This document shows, piece by piece, positions 1 to 8,313 of a stretch of DNA of 64,000 bases. The first letter of the stretch is position 1. Every line of letters starts with the position of its first letter. This DNA is from an uncultured Roseobacter sp. (lineage in GTDB: Bacteria > Pseudomonadota > Alphaproteobacteria > Rhodobacterales > Rhodobacteraceae): contig NZ_CANLNE010000001.1 in assembly GCF_947492555.1 (NCBI RefSeq), positions 496,001 to 560,000 of the forward strand. Reading direction: 5' to 3'. The notes under the pieces were generated by a model that was not told the origin of the DNA, did not search any database, and saw nothing but the letters and a program-made list of their open reading frames with translations. The position numbers and the translations under genes were made by a program.

Positions 1-40
1 TGCAATCTCTCGTTCTCGCCAACCTGTTGGAAAGAAAATC

Positions 41-1831
41 TTGGCTGATACTGCAAACAAACCCGGGTCACGCGAAACCTTGAAACGTCGTCTGGTGGCG
101 ATCGTCTTTGCTGATGTGGCGAACTTCAGCACGATGATGAGCGTGGATGAGGTCAAGACGACGATCTCGGTCACCAACCGGCTGGAAAAGTTTCGCGATG
201 TCATCACGTCCTACTCGGGTGAGTTCAAAGGCTCTGCGGGCGACAATGCCTTCATGGTTTTCGAAAGCGCCGTGGACGCGGTGACCTTTGCGGTAGAAAT
301 GCAAAAGACGCTGGAAGAAGAGAACAGCGGGCTGCCGGAAGAAGAACAGATCCACTTCCGCTTTGGCATCAACCTCGGCGAGATCCTGATCAGCGGCAAC
401 GAAATCACCGGCGAGAGCATCAACATCGCCGCGCGCATCGAAGCCTTTGCGGCGCCGGGACAGGTCTGCATTTCAGGCGCGGCCTATGATCACGTCTGTA
501 CCAAGCTGAAATACGGCTACGAATACCTTGGCGGTCAGGACTTCAAGAACATTGGCCGGACCATCGATGTGTTCCAGGTGCACGAGAACCCGACCACGGC
601 TGCGATGACGCCGGGGCTGCGCCGCAATCTGGAGAACTCCGCCGAGTTCAAGGAGCGCCCGGTCGCCAACCAATCCATCGTTGTCCTGCCCTTTGGGTTC
701 CAGGGCAGTGACCAGGGGGACCAGTGGTTTGCCGAAGGTCTGACCGAGGACGTGACAACCAACCTGTCGCGCTTTCAGGAGTTCTTTGTCATCGCGCGCG
801 GATCGGCCAATATGTTTGCGGATCGCACCAAGTCGCCGGCGCAGGCCGCGCGGGAACTTGGCGTGCGCTATGCGGTCGACGGCACGGTGCGCAAGGCTGG
901 CAAACGTATCCGGATCACGCTGCAGCTGCTGGATGCGCTGCAGGATCGCACCATCTGGGGTGAACAGTACAACCGCGATATCGAGGATATCTTCGATTTG
1001 CAGGACGAGATCACGCAGATCATCGTCTCCGCGACAGCAGCCCGGATCGAGGCCACAGAGCGGGACCGCATGCGCCTGTTGCCCCCTGCCAATCTCATGG
1101 CCTACGGGTTCGTGCTCAAAGGTCACAGGCATGTGCTCAAATACACCCAGCCGGAAGTGAAACAGGCGCGCCATCTCTATGAAGATGCCATTGGCAGCGA
1201 TGCACGCTACGCGCGGGCCTATGCAGCCAAATCCCGGACCTTCAATCTGGATTGGCGGTATGATTGGGCAGAGCAGCCGGATCTTGCGCTGGACGATGCA
1301 TTGAGTTTCGCCCGCGAAGCGATTGATCTGGACGAAGCGGACGCCCGTGGTTTCGGAGAGCTTGGGTTTGCCCATCTCTACCGCAAGGAGCATGATCCGG
1401 CAATCAACGCCTATGATCGCGCGCTCAAGCTCAATCCAAACGACGCCGACCTGATGTCGGACATGGCCGACGCACTGGCTCACATGGGCCGGTCAGAGGA
1501 GGCGGTGGAGCTTTTGCAGAAAGCCATGCGACTCAACCCGTTCTATCCGGATCAATACATCTGGCACCTTGGCGGCGCCTACTTCAACCTGCAGCGCTAC
1601 GAAGATGCGATCAACACTATCCAGAAAATGCAGAACCCGACCGAAGGACGCCGCATCCTTGCCGCCAGCTATGCCCATCTTGGGCGCACCAAGGAAGCAC
1701 GCGCGCAAGCAGATCTCGTACGTGAAGCGCATCCAAATTTTTCTGTGGAACGTTGGGCAGCCGTCCAGCCCGACAAGTTCGAGGAAGATGTTCAGCACTT
1801 CCTCGATGGCATGAAGCGCGCGGGCCTCTGA
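41..1831 (+). CDS. Class III nucleotide cyclase with TPR tail
   Basis: Predicted adenylate/guanylate cyclase, making cyclic nucleotide from ATP or GTP in the cytosol. The cyclase homology domain spans about residues 15-180. Both metal-binding Asp motifs are visible (FADVANFS at 23-30, GDNAFMVF at 67-74), followed by a NIAARIEAFA helix. A TolB/FlgO-like segment beginning SIVVLPF lies near residue 213, and TPR-type helices fill roughly residues 400-560. This architecture is common in alphaproteobacteria. The start given is a TTG with a GGAAAG-like site upstream, but the frame stays open to the left edge, so the true start may lie outside the window. It converges on the repeat-protein gene that follows. 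Confidence 0.88.
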   Translation: MADTANKPGSRETLKRRLVAIVFADVANFSTMMSVDEVKTTISVTNRLEKFRDVITSYSGEFKGSAGDNAFMVFESAVDAVTFAVEMQKTLEEENSGLPEEEQIHFRFGINLGEILISGNEITGESINIAARIEAFAAPGQVCISGAAYDHVCTKLKYGYEYLGGQDFKNIGRTIDVFQVHENPTTAAMTPGLRRNLENSAEFKERPVANQSIVVLPFGFQGSDQGDQWFAEGLTEDVTTNLSRFQEFFVIARGSANMFADRTKSPAQAARELGVRYAVDGTVRKAGKRIRITLQLLDALQDRTIWGEQYNRDIEDIFDLQDEITQIIVSATAARIEATERDRMRLLPPANLMAYGFVLKGHRHVLKYTQPEVKQARHLYEDAIGSDARYARAYAAKSRTFNLDWRYDWAEQPDLALDDALSFAREAIDLDEADARGFGELGFAHLYRKEHDPAINAYDRALKLNPNDADLMSDMADALAHMGRSEEAVELLQKAMRLNPFYPDQYIWHLGGAYFNLQRYEDAINTIQKMQNPTEGRRILAASYAHLGRTKEARAQADLVREAHPNFSVERWAAVQPDKFEEDVQHFLDGMKRAGL

Positions 1832-1850
1832 GGCCCGCACCCCTTTCCTG
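1820..1850 (+). terminator. Probable terminator of the cyclase gene
   Basis: Inverted repeat GCGGGCCT / AGGCCCGC with a 3-base loop (1820-1838), followed by ACCCCTTTCC. It overlaps the cyclase stop codon and lies just before the end of the convergent gene, so it may act in both directions. Confidence 0.6.
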
Positions 1851-1851
1851 A

Positions 1852-2349
1852 TTAATCGCTGGCGTCGCCGCCGCGCGCACCGCTGATCCGGGCGCCGGAA
1901 ATACGTGCCCCCGAGACCCGTGCACCTGCCACGCGGGCACCGGACACCCGGGCACCCGATACACGCGCACCGGAAACGCCACTGACACCGTCAGCAGCCA
2001 TGGCTAGAAGCACATCCTCGAACTTACCCTGATCGACATCAAGCCGGATGGTGTCGTCGGATTGCTTCACGATCCAGGCCCGCAGGTCCGCATAGAACTT
2101 CTTGTCCCGCGGATTAGGTCCGGGCACCGGCACCTTGTCGGGGTCTTTGCTCTCGCCTTTCACCATGAAAAGAACAGGTGTCGGGATCTCAAAATAAGCG
2201 CCGTCGTAGCTGAACCCGTAAATGCGGGCAAACTGTCCATCCGCCTTGCTTAGCACCTGATTGTCGCGACTGGCGGACACCACCGCCAGATCGTCGACTT
2301 CCCGTCCGAACAACACGATAGATGCAGATGTATAAAGGGATTCTTTCAT
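1852..2349 (-). CDS. Putative multicore precursor with VSGAR repeats
   Basis: A 165-residue protein of no family I recognise. Residues 1-124 form a soluble, Cys-free, mixed-charge region with no signal peptide. Residues 125-159 are seven tandem five-residue units, [V/I][S/A]GAR, followed by GGDASD. The start ATG at 2349 has an AAGGA site 8 bases upstream; an in-frame Met 48 bases further upstream has no such site. It is last in a same-strand row behind ycaO, tfuA and a metallopeptidase. That context, and the repeated short tail behind a longer leader-like domain, suggest a ribosomal peptide precursor with repeated cores, as in the thiovarsolin precursor. A competing reading is a short pentapeptide-repeat tail (A-R-V-S-G register, about two coils). 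The function is inferred. Confidence 0.75.
   Translation of the reverse strand: MKESLYTSASIVLFGREVDDLAVVSASRDNQVLSKADGQFARIYGFSYDGAYFEIPTPVLFMVKGESKDPDKVPVPGPNPRDKKFYADLRAWIVKQSDDTIRLDVDQGKFEDVLLAMAADGVSGVSGARVSGARVSGARVAGARVSGARISGARISGARGGDASD
1873..1977 (-). repeat. Seven 15-bp coding repeats (VSGAR)
   Basis: 105 bp coding for VSGAR, VSGAR, VSGAR, VAGAR, VSGAR, ISGAR, ISGAR. The nucleotide copies differ mainly at synonymous sites: Ser is TCC, TCG or AGC, and Arg and Gly codons vary. The peptide is therefore conserved while the DNA is not. A degenerate GVSG precedes the first copy. Confidence 0.95.
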
Positions 2350-2423
2350 AATGTTTGTCCTTTCGTGAGGGAAATCCGCCCCCTCAGCCTTCAGCAATTA
2401 CAGTGTTAACCTATTCTGGTTTT

Positions 2424-3680
2424 TCAGTCCATCGGAAGCATCGTTCTGACCGAATTTGCATGGCTGTCTTTTCCGAGCGGTTCGAGCTGCGGACCCACCG
2501 CAACAAGCCCGATATCGCGCATTCTGAAATTACCGAGGATGAGCTTCTCGAACCGGCCGCCGGTGTGTGCGCGATCCACGTCGAGGAAGACCTCCGCAAC
2601 GTCGACGAAATTCAGGCCCTGCTCATCCAGCCGCTCCCAGGTATCGGCCAGGTAGGTGCCCATGATATCGCGCGCATCCAGCAGCGCCATCTTGAATTTG
2701 TCCGGGTTGGCGGCATAGGCCTCGTCGAAAAGCTCCTGCATCACCGGGGCGTAATTCGACGTGGCCAGCAACTCGTCCGACAGGTGCTCCATCTGCGGCG
2801 TGATCGCCCCGTAATCGAGCAGCATTTCGTGGAAGATATCTACCAGAATATCAAAGAACGCGCCTGTCAGCGGCTGCGACAGGTGGTGCTCCTTGACCCA
2901 GCCTTTGGCGAATTCGCCCAATCTCTTGTCATTGGCTGCGATCCTGATCTGTTTGTTTTCCGAGAGCTCAGCAACACGGTTGACCGCGTTCAGCATGTAG
3001 AGATTGCCACGCGTGTTCTCGAGCAGTCGATCGACCAATGAGTTGAAATGCAAAGAGGAAATCAGCGCAACGAGGTCGGCGGCGCTCTCGTGAAAGCCAA
3101 AGTATTCGCCGGTGACATTCTGCGGATCGGGCACGCCAACCTCGGAATAGATGATCGCATGGCCCACTTCGTGGGCGATCACATCAAAGTTCAGGCTGAA
3201 GGGACGCGTCTCGCCAGCGCTGCGGTCCACGCCCATTTCAATGAAACCGTAGCCCGAATAGGCATTCTCCAGTGAATGCAGAATCGTCAGCTCCTGCCGG
3301 TCATAGCTCGCCTCTCCCTGCCACGGGATTTCCCGGTCGAAATAGTCCTCCCAGATGTCCATGACAAAGCGCACGGTGCCAAAAAGATGCGCCGTCTCGA
3401 ACTGCGGCGTGCCCGGTTCCAGATAGTCGAAATGACCGTCGGCATCCGGCATCGCCGGGGCTTCGACCTTGCCGGTCCAGGGCGGCGCCGACGGGTCCGA
3501 CCCATCAGGCGAAATACCATAGGGTTCTGTCTTGCCAATCGGAAAGATGCTGTACATCCGGCGGTCTGATGGCCCCGGCCCGACCGTGCCCGGCGCCGAC
3601 GACACCTCGACCACCTCCGGTTCGGCATATTCGTCCAGAAACTGGGGCTGTGGGAACAGTTTAAACCGCGTTCCTTGCAT
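2424..3680 (-). CDS. Gluzincin-type zinc metallopeptidase, cytosolic
   Basis: A 418-residue protein with a zinc-peptidase core. HEVGH lies at 170-174 and HESAAD at 197-202, matching the HExxH plus downstream E (ExxxD) pattern of M4/thermolysin-like gluzincins; Glu198 would be the third zinc ligand. The preceding NAYSGYGFIEMG and LNFDVIAHE also resemble the M4 active-site surroundings. There is no signal peptide or obvious propeptide, unlike secreted M4 enzymes, so it probably acts inside the cell. AAGGTGAG upstream supports the ATG at 3680. It lies 72 bp after tfuA and 74 bp before the VSGAR-repeat gene on the same strand, which makes it a candidate precursor or leader peptidase. That role is inferred. 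Confidence 0.82.
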   Translation of the reverse strand: MQGTRFKLFPQPQFLDEYAEPEVVEVSSAPGTVGPGPSDRRMYSIFPIGKTEPYGISPDGSDPSAPPWTGKVEAPAMPDADGHFDYLEPGTPQFETAHLFGTVRFVMDIWEDYFDREIPWQGEASYDRQELTILHSLENAYSGYGFIEMGVDRSAGETRPFSLNFDVIAHEVGHAIIYSEVGVPDPQNVTGEYFGFHESAADLVALISSLHFNSLVDRLLENTRGNLYMLNAVNRVAELSENKQIRIAANDKRLGEFAKGWVKEHHLSQPLTGAFFDILVDIFHEMLLDYGAITPQMEHLSDELLATSNYAPVMQELFDEAYAANPDKFKMALLDARDIMGTYLADTWERLDEQGLNFVDVAEVFLDVDRAHTGGRFEKLILGNFRMRDIGLVAVGPQLEPLGKDSHANSVRTMLPMD

Positions 3681-3752
3681 GCACTCTCACCTTCAAACCG
3701 ACCACTTACATTCTATGGCTATCGCAATCGTATCGTTCAGTCCATCACTCGT

Positions 3753-4541
3753 CTAATCGTCGCGGAAAGACAGCCCGCCGGTCAATCGGTACCCGCCGTG
3801 GGTCGCTGCGCTTTCCTGTCGCGCGCGCTGCCGCCAGCTTTGCACCGCGTCGTGCCAAAGCGCCGTCTGCTCAAAATGAAAGGACGCGGAAGGGGGCCGA
3901 TGCGCTTCCTCGGCCATGTGGCGCAGGAGAAGCTGCGCATCCAGCCGCTTCTGATCCACCTCGTTTTGTGCGATCCACGTTTGCAACGTCGGCAGCGCCG
4001 TATCCCCCTGCCCCCCGGTCTCACCGGTCCGGAAAATGCTATCCCATGTGCGGGTCTTGTAGAACTCTGTCTTGGCGCGCGCGATCAGGGTTTCGGCTGT
4101 ATTGGACGAAACGACACCCGCCTCTTGTGCGGCCTTCAGCGTCGCCCGCACATTCACCATGGCAACGCTCAAACCGGGGTACCCAACCTCTGCCGGGCCA
4201 TGCAGCAGGGCAACCTCGTCATCGTCTTCCAGCACGTCATCGCGGTAGTCATCGTAGATGGCGCCAAGGCCGATCATACCAAAGGCATCCAGTTCCGCCG
4301 CCCGCAACGCCCCCATGCTGGAGGCCCCGTAAACTGCGATCCCTTGCGTCAGTGCCCAAAGAATTTCCTTATGCCATACAGCGGGCACGCCTTCGAAATA
4401 CCCGTCGATGATGCCAATGGCACGGGGGGTCTCCAACGTTGCCAGGTAAACATCCCCCTGCTGCGCGGGTGGCCGCAGGTCGAATGTATCAAGCACCTCT
4501 GCATCCGCGCCTGCCAGCGATGGACCTGCAAAAACGATCAT
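3753..4541 (-). CDS. tfuA: TfuA-like protein, YcaO partner
   Basis: A 262-residue TfuA-domain protein. Family hallmarks are clear: VFAGPSL near the N-terminus, IIDGYFE at 44-50, VWHKEILWAL at 55-64, GASSMGALRAAEL at 72-84, and the acidic DDDEVALLHG segment followed by AMVNVRATL. TfuA proteins partner a subset of YcaO enzymes and are thought to support thioamide formation by delivering sulfur; the name comes from the trifolitoxin locus. Its ATG overlaps the ycaO stop by 4 bp (ATGA), indicating translational coupling. The C-terminal 100 residues are less conserved-looking and helical. Confidence 0.93.
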   Translation of the reverse strand: MIVFAGPSLAGADAEVLDTFDLRPPAQQGDVYLATLETPRAIGIIDGYFEGVPAVWHKEILWALTQGIAVYGASSMGALRAAELDAFGMIGLGAIYDDYRDDVLEDDDEVALLHGPAEVGYPGLSVAMVNVRATLKAAQEAGVVSSNTAETLIARAKTEFYKTRTWDSIFRTGETGGQGDTALPTLQTWIAQNEVDQKRLDAQLLLRHMAEEAHRPPSASFHFEQTALWHDAVQSWRQRARQESAATHGGYRLTGGLSFRDD

Positions 4542-5767
4542 GACCCTGCGCTTTCGCTTTGCGCCTGCACAGCGCGCGGGCCGGCCACATAGGCCACGTC
4601 ATCATGCGGCGCCTCAAGACCGGGGATGACTACGCGCACCACGGGTATTTCAAAATCCGAATGCGTCAGATCGACAACCGCAATCTCTTCGATCCCGGCC
4701 CCTTTCAGGCGGTTTTTCAACCACGCAAGGTCCTCGCCCAGCGTCCGATTGGTCGCCCCTGCGACCTGATCGAAGCGGCGTTCACCCGTGGAACCGACCA
4801 GCAGATCTTCAAAGGCCTGCGCCTTCGCCTGCCGTCCCTCGGCGCTGTATTCGTCATGAAACAGATCCTCGCGTGCGCCGGAGATGTAGTTCAACCGGGT
4901 CTGCGCCGCTTCGTTCAGCGCGCGGTGCAGGGCAATTGTCGGGTCCGGATGGGTGCCGGAGCCGAGGCCCAGATGATCCGCCTGCGCGCCGGGATCAAAG
5001 ACGATGCTCAGAAAGCTCGGCACCCCGGTATCGCAGGTCACATCCCAGATGGCACAGTCCAGCCCAGCGCGTCTGAACTTGCCCAGCGACGCCTGCAAGG
5101 CGGCATCCTCAATCGATCCCGGATCGAGCCGACTGTCGCGTTGCGCTTCGATGGGCCGTGCGTGCCAGATGGCCAACGCGTCCCGCTCCGCCACTTCGCA
5201 AATGCCATGGCAGACGGCCTCAAGCAGGTGATTGCCGGAGGCAAGGCCGTTTGTGCTGGCAGGATAGCGCCCGGCTTCGGGCGACACCGGGTGCGTGTAA
5301 TCCGCATGCACCATCTCGAAGGGTACCAGCTTGTCTTGCCCGTTCAGGATGTCAAAGGCCGTAACCCAATGCTGCCGTTCCGTGCGATGCGGGCGCGGGT
5401 GCGGCGTCTGCGGCAACCGGTCGAGATCAACAAAACGGTGCCGCGCCTCCAGATCGGCGATGCTGGCGTAGAACACCGGCGTGTCGATGCGCTCCGCGTG
5501 CCAGATTTCTATCGCTTCCATCAACGCTGAGGCCTTGGCATGCGCCAGCGTCATCCCCTTGCCCTGCGAGATCGCGATGGACCGCGCGTTGGGCCGCACG
5601 GCGATAACCACCGGCAGACCCACGCTGTCGAGCCCGGTCACATTTGCCAGCCGGGTGATGCCGAACTTGTGCTTGAGCGGCAGGATGCGCGCCAGGGTGT
5701 CGCTCGCCGCGCAGATGCGCTGCGATCCTTTGAGGAATTGCTTTTCGACATGCGCCGTCAGGTCCAT
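4538..5767 (-). CDS. ycaO: YcaO-domain ATP-dependent cyclodehydratase/thioamidase
   Basis: A 409-residue YcaO protein. ATP/Mg-binding motifs are present: SALMEAIE at 80-87 (SxxxExxE) and ICEVAERDA around 190-197 (ExxER). The IPVVRVVIPGLE segment near the C-terminus is typical of TfuA-linked YcaOs. There is no proline-rich azoline-type C-terminus. YcaO enzymes phosphorylate backbone amides to make azolines, thioamides or amidines; with TfuA next door, peptide backbone thioamidation is the best inference. I place the start at ATG 5767 because homology begins there and the 68 codons further upstream look like leader DNA. It is first gene of the set and is divergent from the cupin gene, with 175 bp between them. 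Confidence 0.93.
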   Translation of the reverse strand: MDLTAHVEKQFLKGSQRICAASDTLARILPLKHKFGITRLANVTGLDSVGLPVVIAVRPNARSIAISQGKGMTLAHAKASALMEAIEIWHAERIDTPVFYASIADLEARHRFVDLDRLPQTPHPRPHRTERQHWVTAFDILNGQDKLVPFEMVHADYTHPVSPEAGRYPASTNGLASGNHLLEAVCHGICEVAERDALAIWHARPIEAQRDSRLDPGSIEDAALQASLGKFRRAGLDCAIWDVTCDTGVPSFLSIVFDPGAQADHLGLGSGTHPDPTIALHRALNEAAQTRLNYISGAREDLFHDEYSAEGRQAKAQAFEDLLVGSTGERRFDQVAGATNRTLGEDLAWLKNRLKGAGIEEIAVVDLTHSDFEIPVVRVVIPGLEAPHDDVAYVAGPRAVQAQSESAGS

Positions 5768-5942
5768 AGGTCCGCCCGTGGGATGTGTGCTGGCGTCCTT
5801 CAAACCATATCCGGGGTGATTGCGGAACGGGAATTCGCACCTGTACCGTATGTGCGCCCAAAGGTTTTTGCGAAATCCGCTGCACTGGCGCATAAACGTC
5901 CACAGCACCGCCTTGCTGCACCCTGATCGAAAGGACCCCGAG

Positions 5943-6992
5943 ATGAGCCTAAACGACGCCTCTGAAAACACGCAGGCCCGTCAGCAGTTCTATGACGCGA
6001 TCGAGCCGGAATCGATGCGCGCACTCTGGTCGGTCATGGCGGACATCATCACGCCGGAGCCTAAATCGGACTGCATCCCGTTCAAATGGCGCTACAGCTC
6101 CGTTCGTGCGCGGCTGCTGGAGGCGGCAGAGCTGATCACGGCAAAAGAGGCGGAAAGACGTGTGCTGATCCTCGAAAACCCGGGGCTGGCGGGCAGTTCC
6201 AAGGTCACGACAAGCCTCTATTGCGGCGTGCAATGCGTGATGCCGGGGGAAGTCGCCCCGGCGCATCGTCACACGCAATCCGCCTTGCGGTTCGTGCTGG
6301 AAAGCGCGGGGGGCTTTACGGCGGTGGGCGGCGAGAAAACCGAGATGTCTTTTGGCGACTTTGTCATCACGCCAAACTGGGCATGGCACGACCACGGCAA
6401 CGACACCAATGAACCGATTTTCTGGCTCGACGGGCTGGATATTCCGGTGGTGCAGTTCTTCGACGCCTCCTTTGCCGAAGGGCTGGGCGAGAATCAGCAG
6501 CCGATCACCAGGCCCACGGGCGATAGCACGGCCCGCTACGGCGCCAACATGCTGCCGCTGGGCTATGCACAGCACACACCGACCTCTCCGATCTTCAACT
6601 ATCCTTACGCCCGCTCCCGCGACGCGCTTGAGCAGATGCGCAAATACGACGAATGGGATCCCTGCCACGGGCTGCGCATGCGCTACATCAACCCTGTCGA
6701 TGGCGGTTGGGCGATGCCGACAATCGGCACCTGTCTGCAACTGATGCCCAAGGGCTTTCAGAGTGCGCCGTATAAATCCACCGATGCGACCGTCTATGTC
6801 GGGGTGGAGGGGCGCGGACGCCTGCGTGTCCGAGACGAGGTGATCGACTGGGGCCCGAGGGATGTCGTTGTCGTCCCCTCCTGGCATGAAATCACCCATG
6901 AGACGGCGGAGGATGCGGTGCTGTTTTCCTATTCGGACCGGCCCATTCAGGAGAAACTGGGGCTCTTCCGCGAGCACCGCGGAAACGCCTAG
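5943..6992 (+). CDS. Gentisate 1,2-dioxygenase-like bicupin
   Basis: A 349-residue two-cupin protein resembling gentisate (or 1-hydroxy-2-naphthoate) 1,2-dioxygenase, which opens the aromatic ring of gentisate using Fe(II) and O2. The N-terminal cupin carries AHRHTQSALRFVLE and WAWHDHGN, giving the iron-binding histidines. The second cupin (about 255-340) keeps the fold but has fewer His. The start ATG at 5943 has AAAGGA upstream. No maleylpyruvate isomerase or hydrolase gene is adjacent, so pathway membership is not shown. It is divergent from ycaO and upstream of the lacI-type gene, from which it is separated by 189 bp. Confidence 0.82.
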   Translation: MSLNDASENTQARQQFYDAIEPESMRALWSVMADIITPEPKSDCIPFKWRYSSVRARLLEAAELITAKEAERRVLILENPGLAGSSKVTTSLYCGVQCVMPGEVAPAHRHTQSALRFVLESAGGFTAVGGEKTEMSFGDFVITPNWAWHDHGNDTNEPIFWLDGLDIPVVQFFDASFAEGLGENQQPITRPTGDSTARYGANMLPLGYAQHTPTSPIFNYPYARSRDALEQMRKYDEWDPCHGLRMRYINPVDGGWAMPTIGTCLQLMPKGFQSAPYKSTDATVYVGVEGRGRLRVRDEVIDWGPRDVVVVPSWHEITHETAEDAVLFSYSDRPIQEKLGLFREHRGNA

Positions 6993-7088
6993 CGCACCGG
7001 CATTCATCAAAAAGCGAGAAGAAAAGTTTCAGAATACAGTCTGATCTTGACCTGCGAAGGAATGCTCTTTCTATTGTAAAGCTGTAAA

Positions 7089-7102
7089 TTAACGCGCGAC
7101 AA
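7089..7102 (+). promoter_or_regulatory. Operator in front of the LacI-type gene
   Basis: TTAACGCGCGACAA, an imperfect palindrome about CGCG, lies 80 bp upstream of the regulator start. It matches the two sites before the polyol transporter operon (8226, 8248), suggesting autoregulation. Confidence 0.65.
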
Positions 7103-7181
7103 AAATTGAAAGAGGGCCTGTTCCCGAGAGTTGGCATCCTGGAATCGGATCGGTGGATGCGCCGAAGGCCAGAGTTGAGGC

Positions 7182-8213
7182 ATGAGCGAGAGCAAGATCA
7201 AGAACATGGCGGAGTTTGCGAGCGTGAGCGGGATATCCCGCCCAACGATCTCCAAATACTTCAATGATCCCAGCAGTGTACGCGCCACCATCCGCACGCG
7301 GATCGAAGCGGCGCTGGAAGAGCATGACTACCGGCCCAACATCTACGCAATGAACCAGAACCGGCGGCTGACCAAGAACATCGGCATCGTCGTGCCCTAC
7401 CTGTCGGACCCGTTCTTTGCCGAAATAGCCCGGAATATCGAACAGCGCTGCATCGCTGCGGGGTTCTGGCCCACGTTGTTCTCCTCGCACGGCTCGCGCG
7501 ATCTGGAATGCAATATTCTCGACAGTCTGCGGTCCCTGAAACCTGCGGGCGTGCTTTTTGCGCCGCTGGGGCGGGCTTCGGACAGATCGGTCATCGAGAA
7601 ATTCTGTAAGGACGTGCCAACGGTGCTGTTTGACAGTGATCTCGAAGGGATCGGCGCGGCCTTCGTGGGTTCGGACAACTTCAGTTTCGTTGCGCAAAGT
7701 GTCGAATATCTGGTGCGGTCCGGCGCCCCACCCTGTTTTTTCGAAATGCGCACCCCGGCGAACCCAAACGCAAACAAGAGGCGCAAGGCCTATATCTCGA
7801 TCATGGAGCGTCTTGGGTTCGAACCAGATGTCATCAAGGTGGACGGCGAAGGGTGGGCGTTCGAGGACATCGGATACCGGGGGGCGATGCGCGTGCTGTC
7901 GGAAGACACCCTGGCCAGCGACACCGTGCTCTGCAGCAACGACCGTCTGGCGATTGGTTTCCTCGCGGCGGCGTTTGAAAAGGGCATCCGCGTGGGGCGG
8001 GAGCCTGACAGCGCGCTGCGCGTGGCAGCCCATGACGATCACCCGTTTTCGCGATTTACCTGCCCGTCGCTGACCACCGTCGCGCATGACTACGAGGCCG
8101 TCTCCAACCGCAGTGTCGAGACGCTGTTTGAGCTCATCGAAGGGGGGGGACGACTCACCTCGCGCACTGAAAAACTCTTTGAGGCCCGGCTGATCCTGCG
8201 CGCATCAGCTTGA
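7182..8213 (+). CDS. LacI-family regulator of the polyol operon
   Basis: A 343-residue LacI/GalR regulator. The N-terminal helix-turn-helix (NMAEFASVSGISRPTISKYFND, about residues 8-29) is followed by the hinge and a periplasmic-binding-type effector domain beginning NIGIVVPYLSDPFF. It sits just upstream of, and in the same direction as, the sorbitol/mannitol ABC operon. CGCG-centred palindromes occur before both it and that operon, so it most likely represses them until a polyol binds. The effector is inferred from the neighbours. The start ATG at 7182 has a weak GGC-type site. The well-studied Rhodobacter smo locus is reported with other regulator types, so this pairing is worth noting. Confidence 0.92.
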   Translation: MSESKIKNMAEFASVSGISRPTISKYFNDPSSVRATIRTRIEAALEEHDYRPNIYAMNQNRRLTKNIGIVVPYLSDPFFAEIARNIEQRCIAAGFWPTLFSSHGSRDLECNILDSLRSLKPAGVLFAPLGRASDRSVIEKFCKDVPTVLFDSDLEGIGAAFVGSDNFSFVAQSVEYLVRSGAPPCFFEMRTPANPNANKRRKAYISIMERLGFEPDVIKVDGEGWAFEDIGYRGAMRVLSEDTLASDTVLCSNDRLAIGFLAAAFEKGIRVGREPDSALRVAAHDDHPFSRFTCPSLTTVAHDYEAVSNRSVETLFELIEGGGRLTSRTEKLFEARLILRASA

Positions 8214-8225
8214 AATCACTCAATA

Positions 8226-8261
8226 TTAACGCGCGAAAAATAAAATATTGACGCGCGTTAA
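8226..8261 (+). promoter_or_regulatory. Paired LacI-type operators before smoE
   Basis: Two sites 22 bp apart: TTAACGCGCGAAAA (8226-8239) and TTGACGCGCGTTAA (8248-8261). The second is a near-perfect 14-bp palindrome centred on CGCG. They fill the gap between the regulator stop and the smoE ribosome site and share the core TTAACGCGCG with the site at 7089. The 22-bp phasing is two helical turns, compatible with cooperative binding on one face. Confidence 0.72.
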
Positions 8262-8313
8262 AATTTTTTCGATGCTGTTGTTGGGACAATCCATAATACT
8301 AGGGAGGAATCGG

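Noticed and set aside
1873-1977. VSGAR repeats as a CRISPR or non-coding minisatellite
   Set aside because: No spacers, 15-bp period in frame, and mainly synonymous differences between copies show it is coding.
4559-5530. 323-codon plus-strand frame opposite ycaO
   Set aside because: The minus-strand YcaO motifs are unmistakable; the antisense frame has none.
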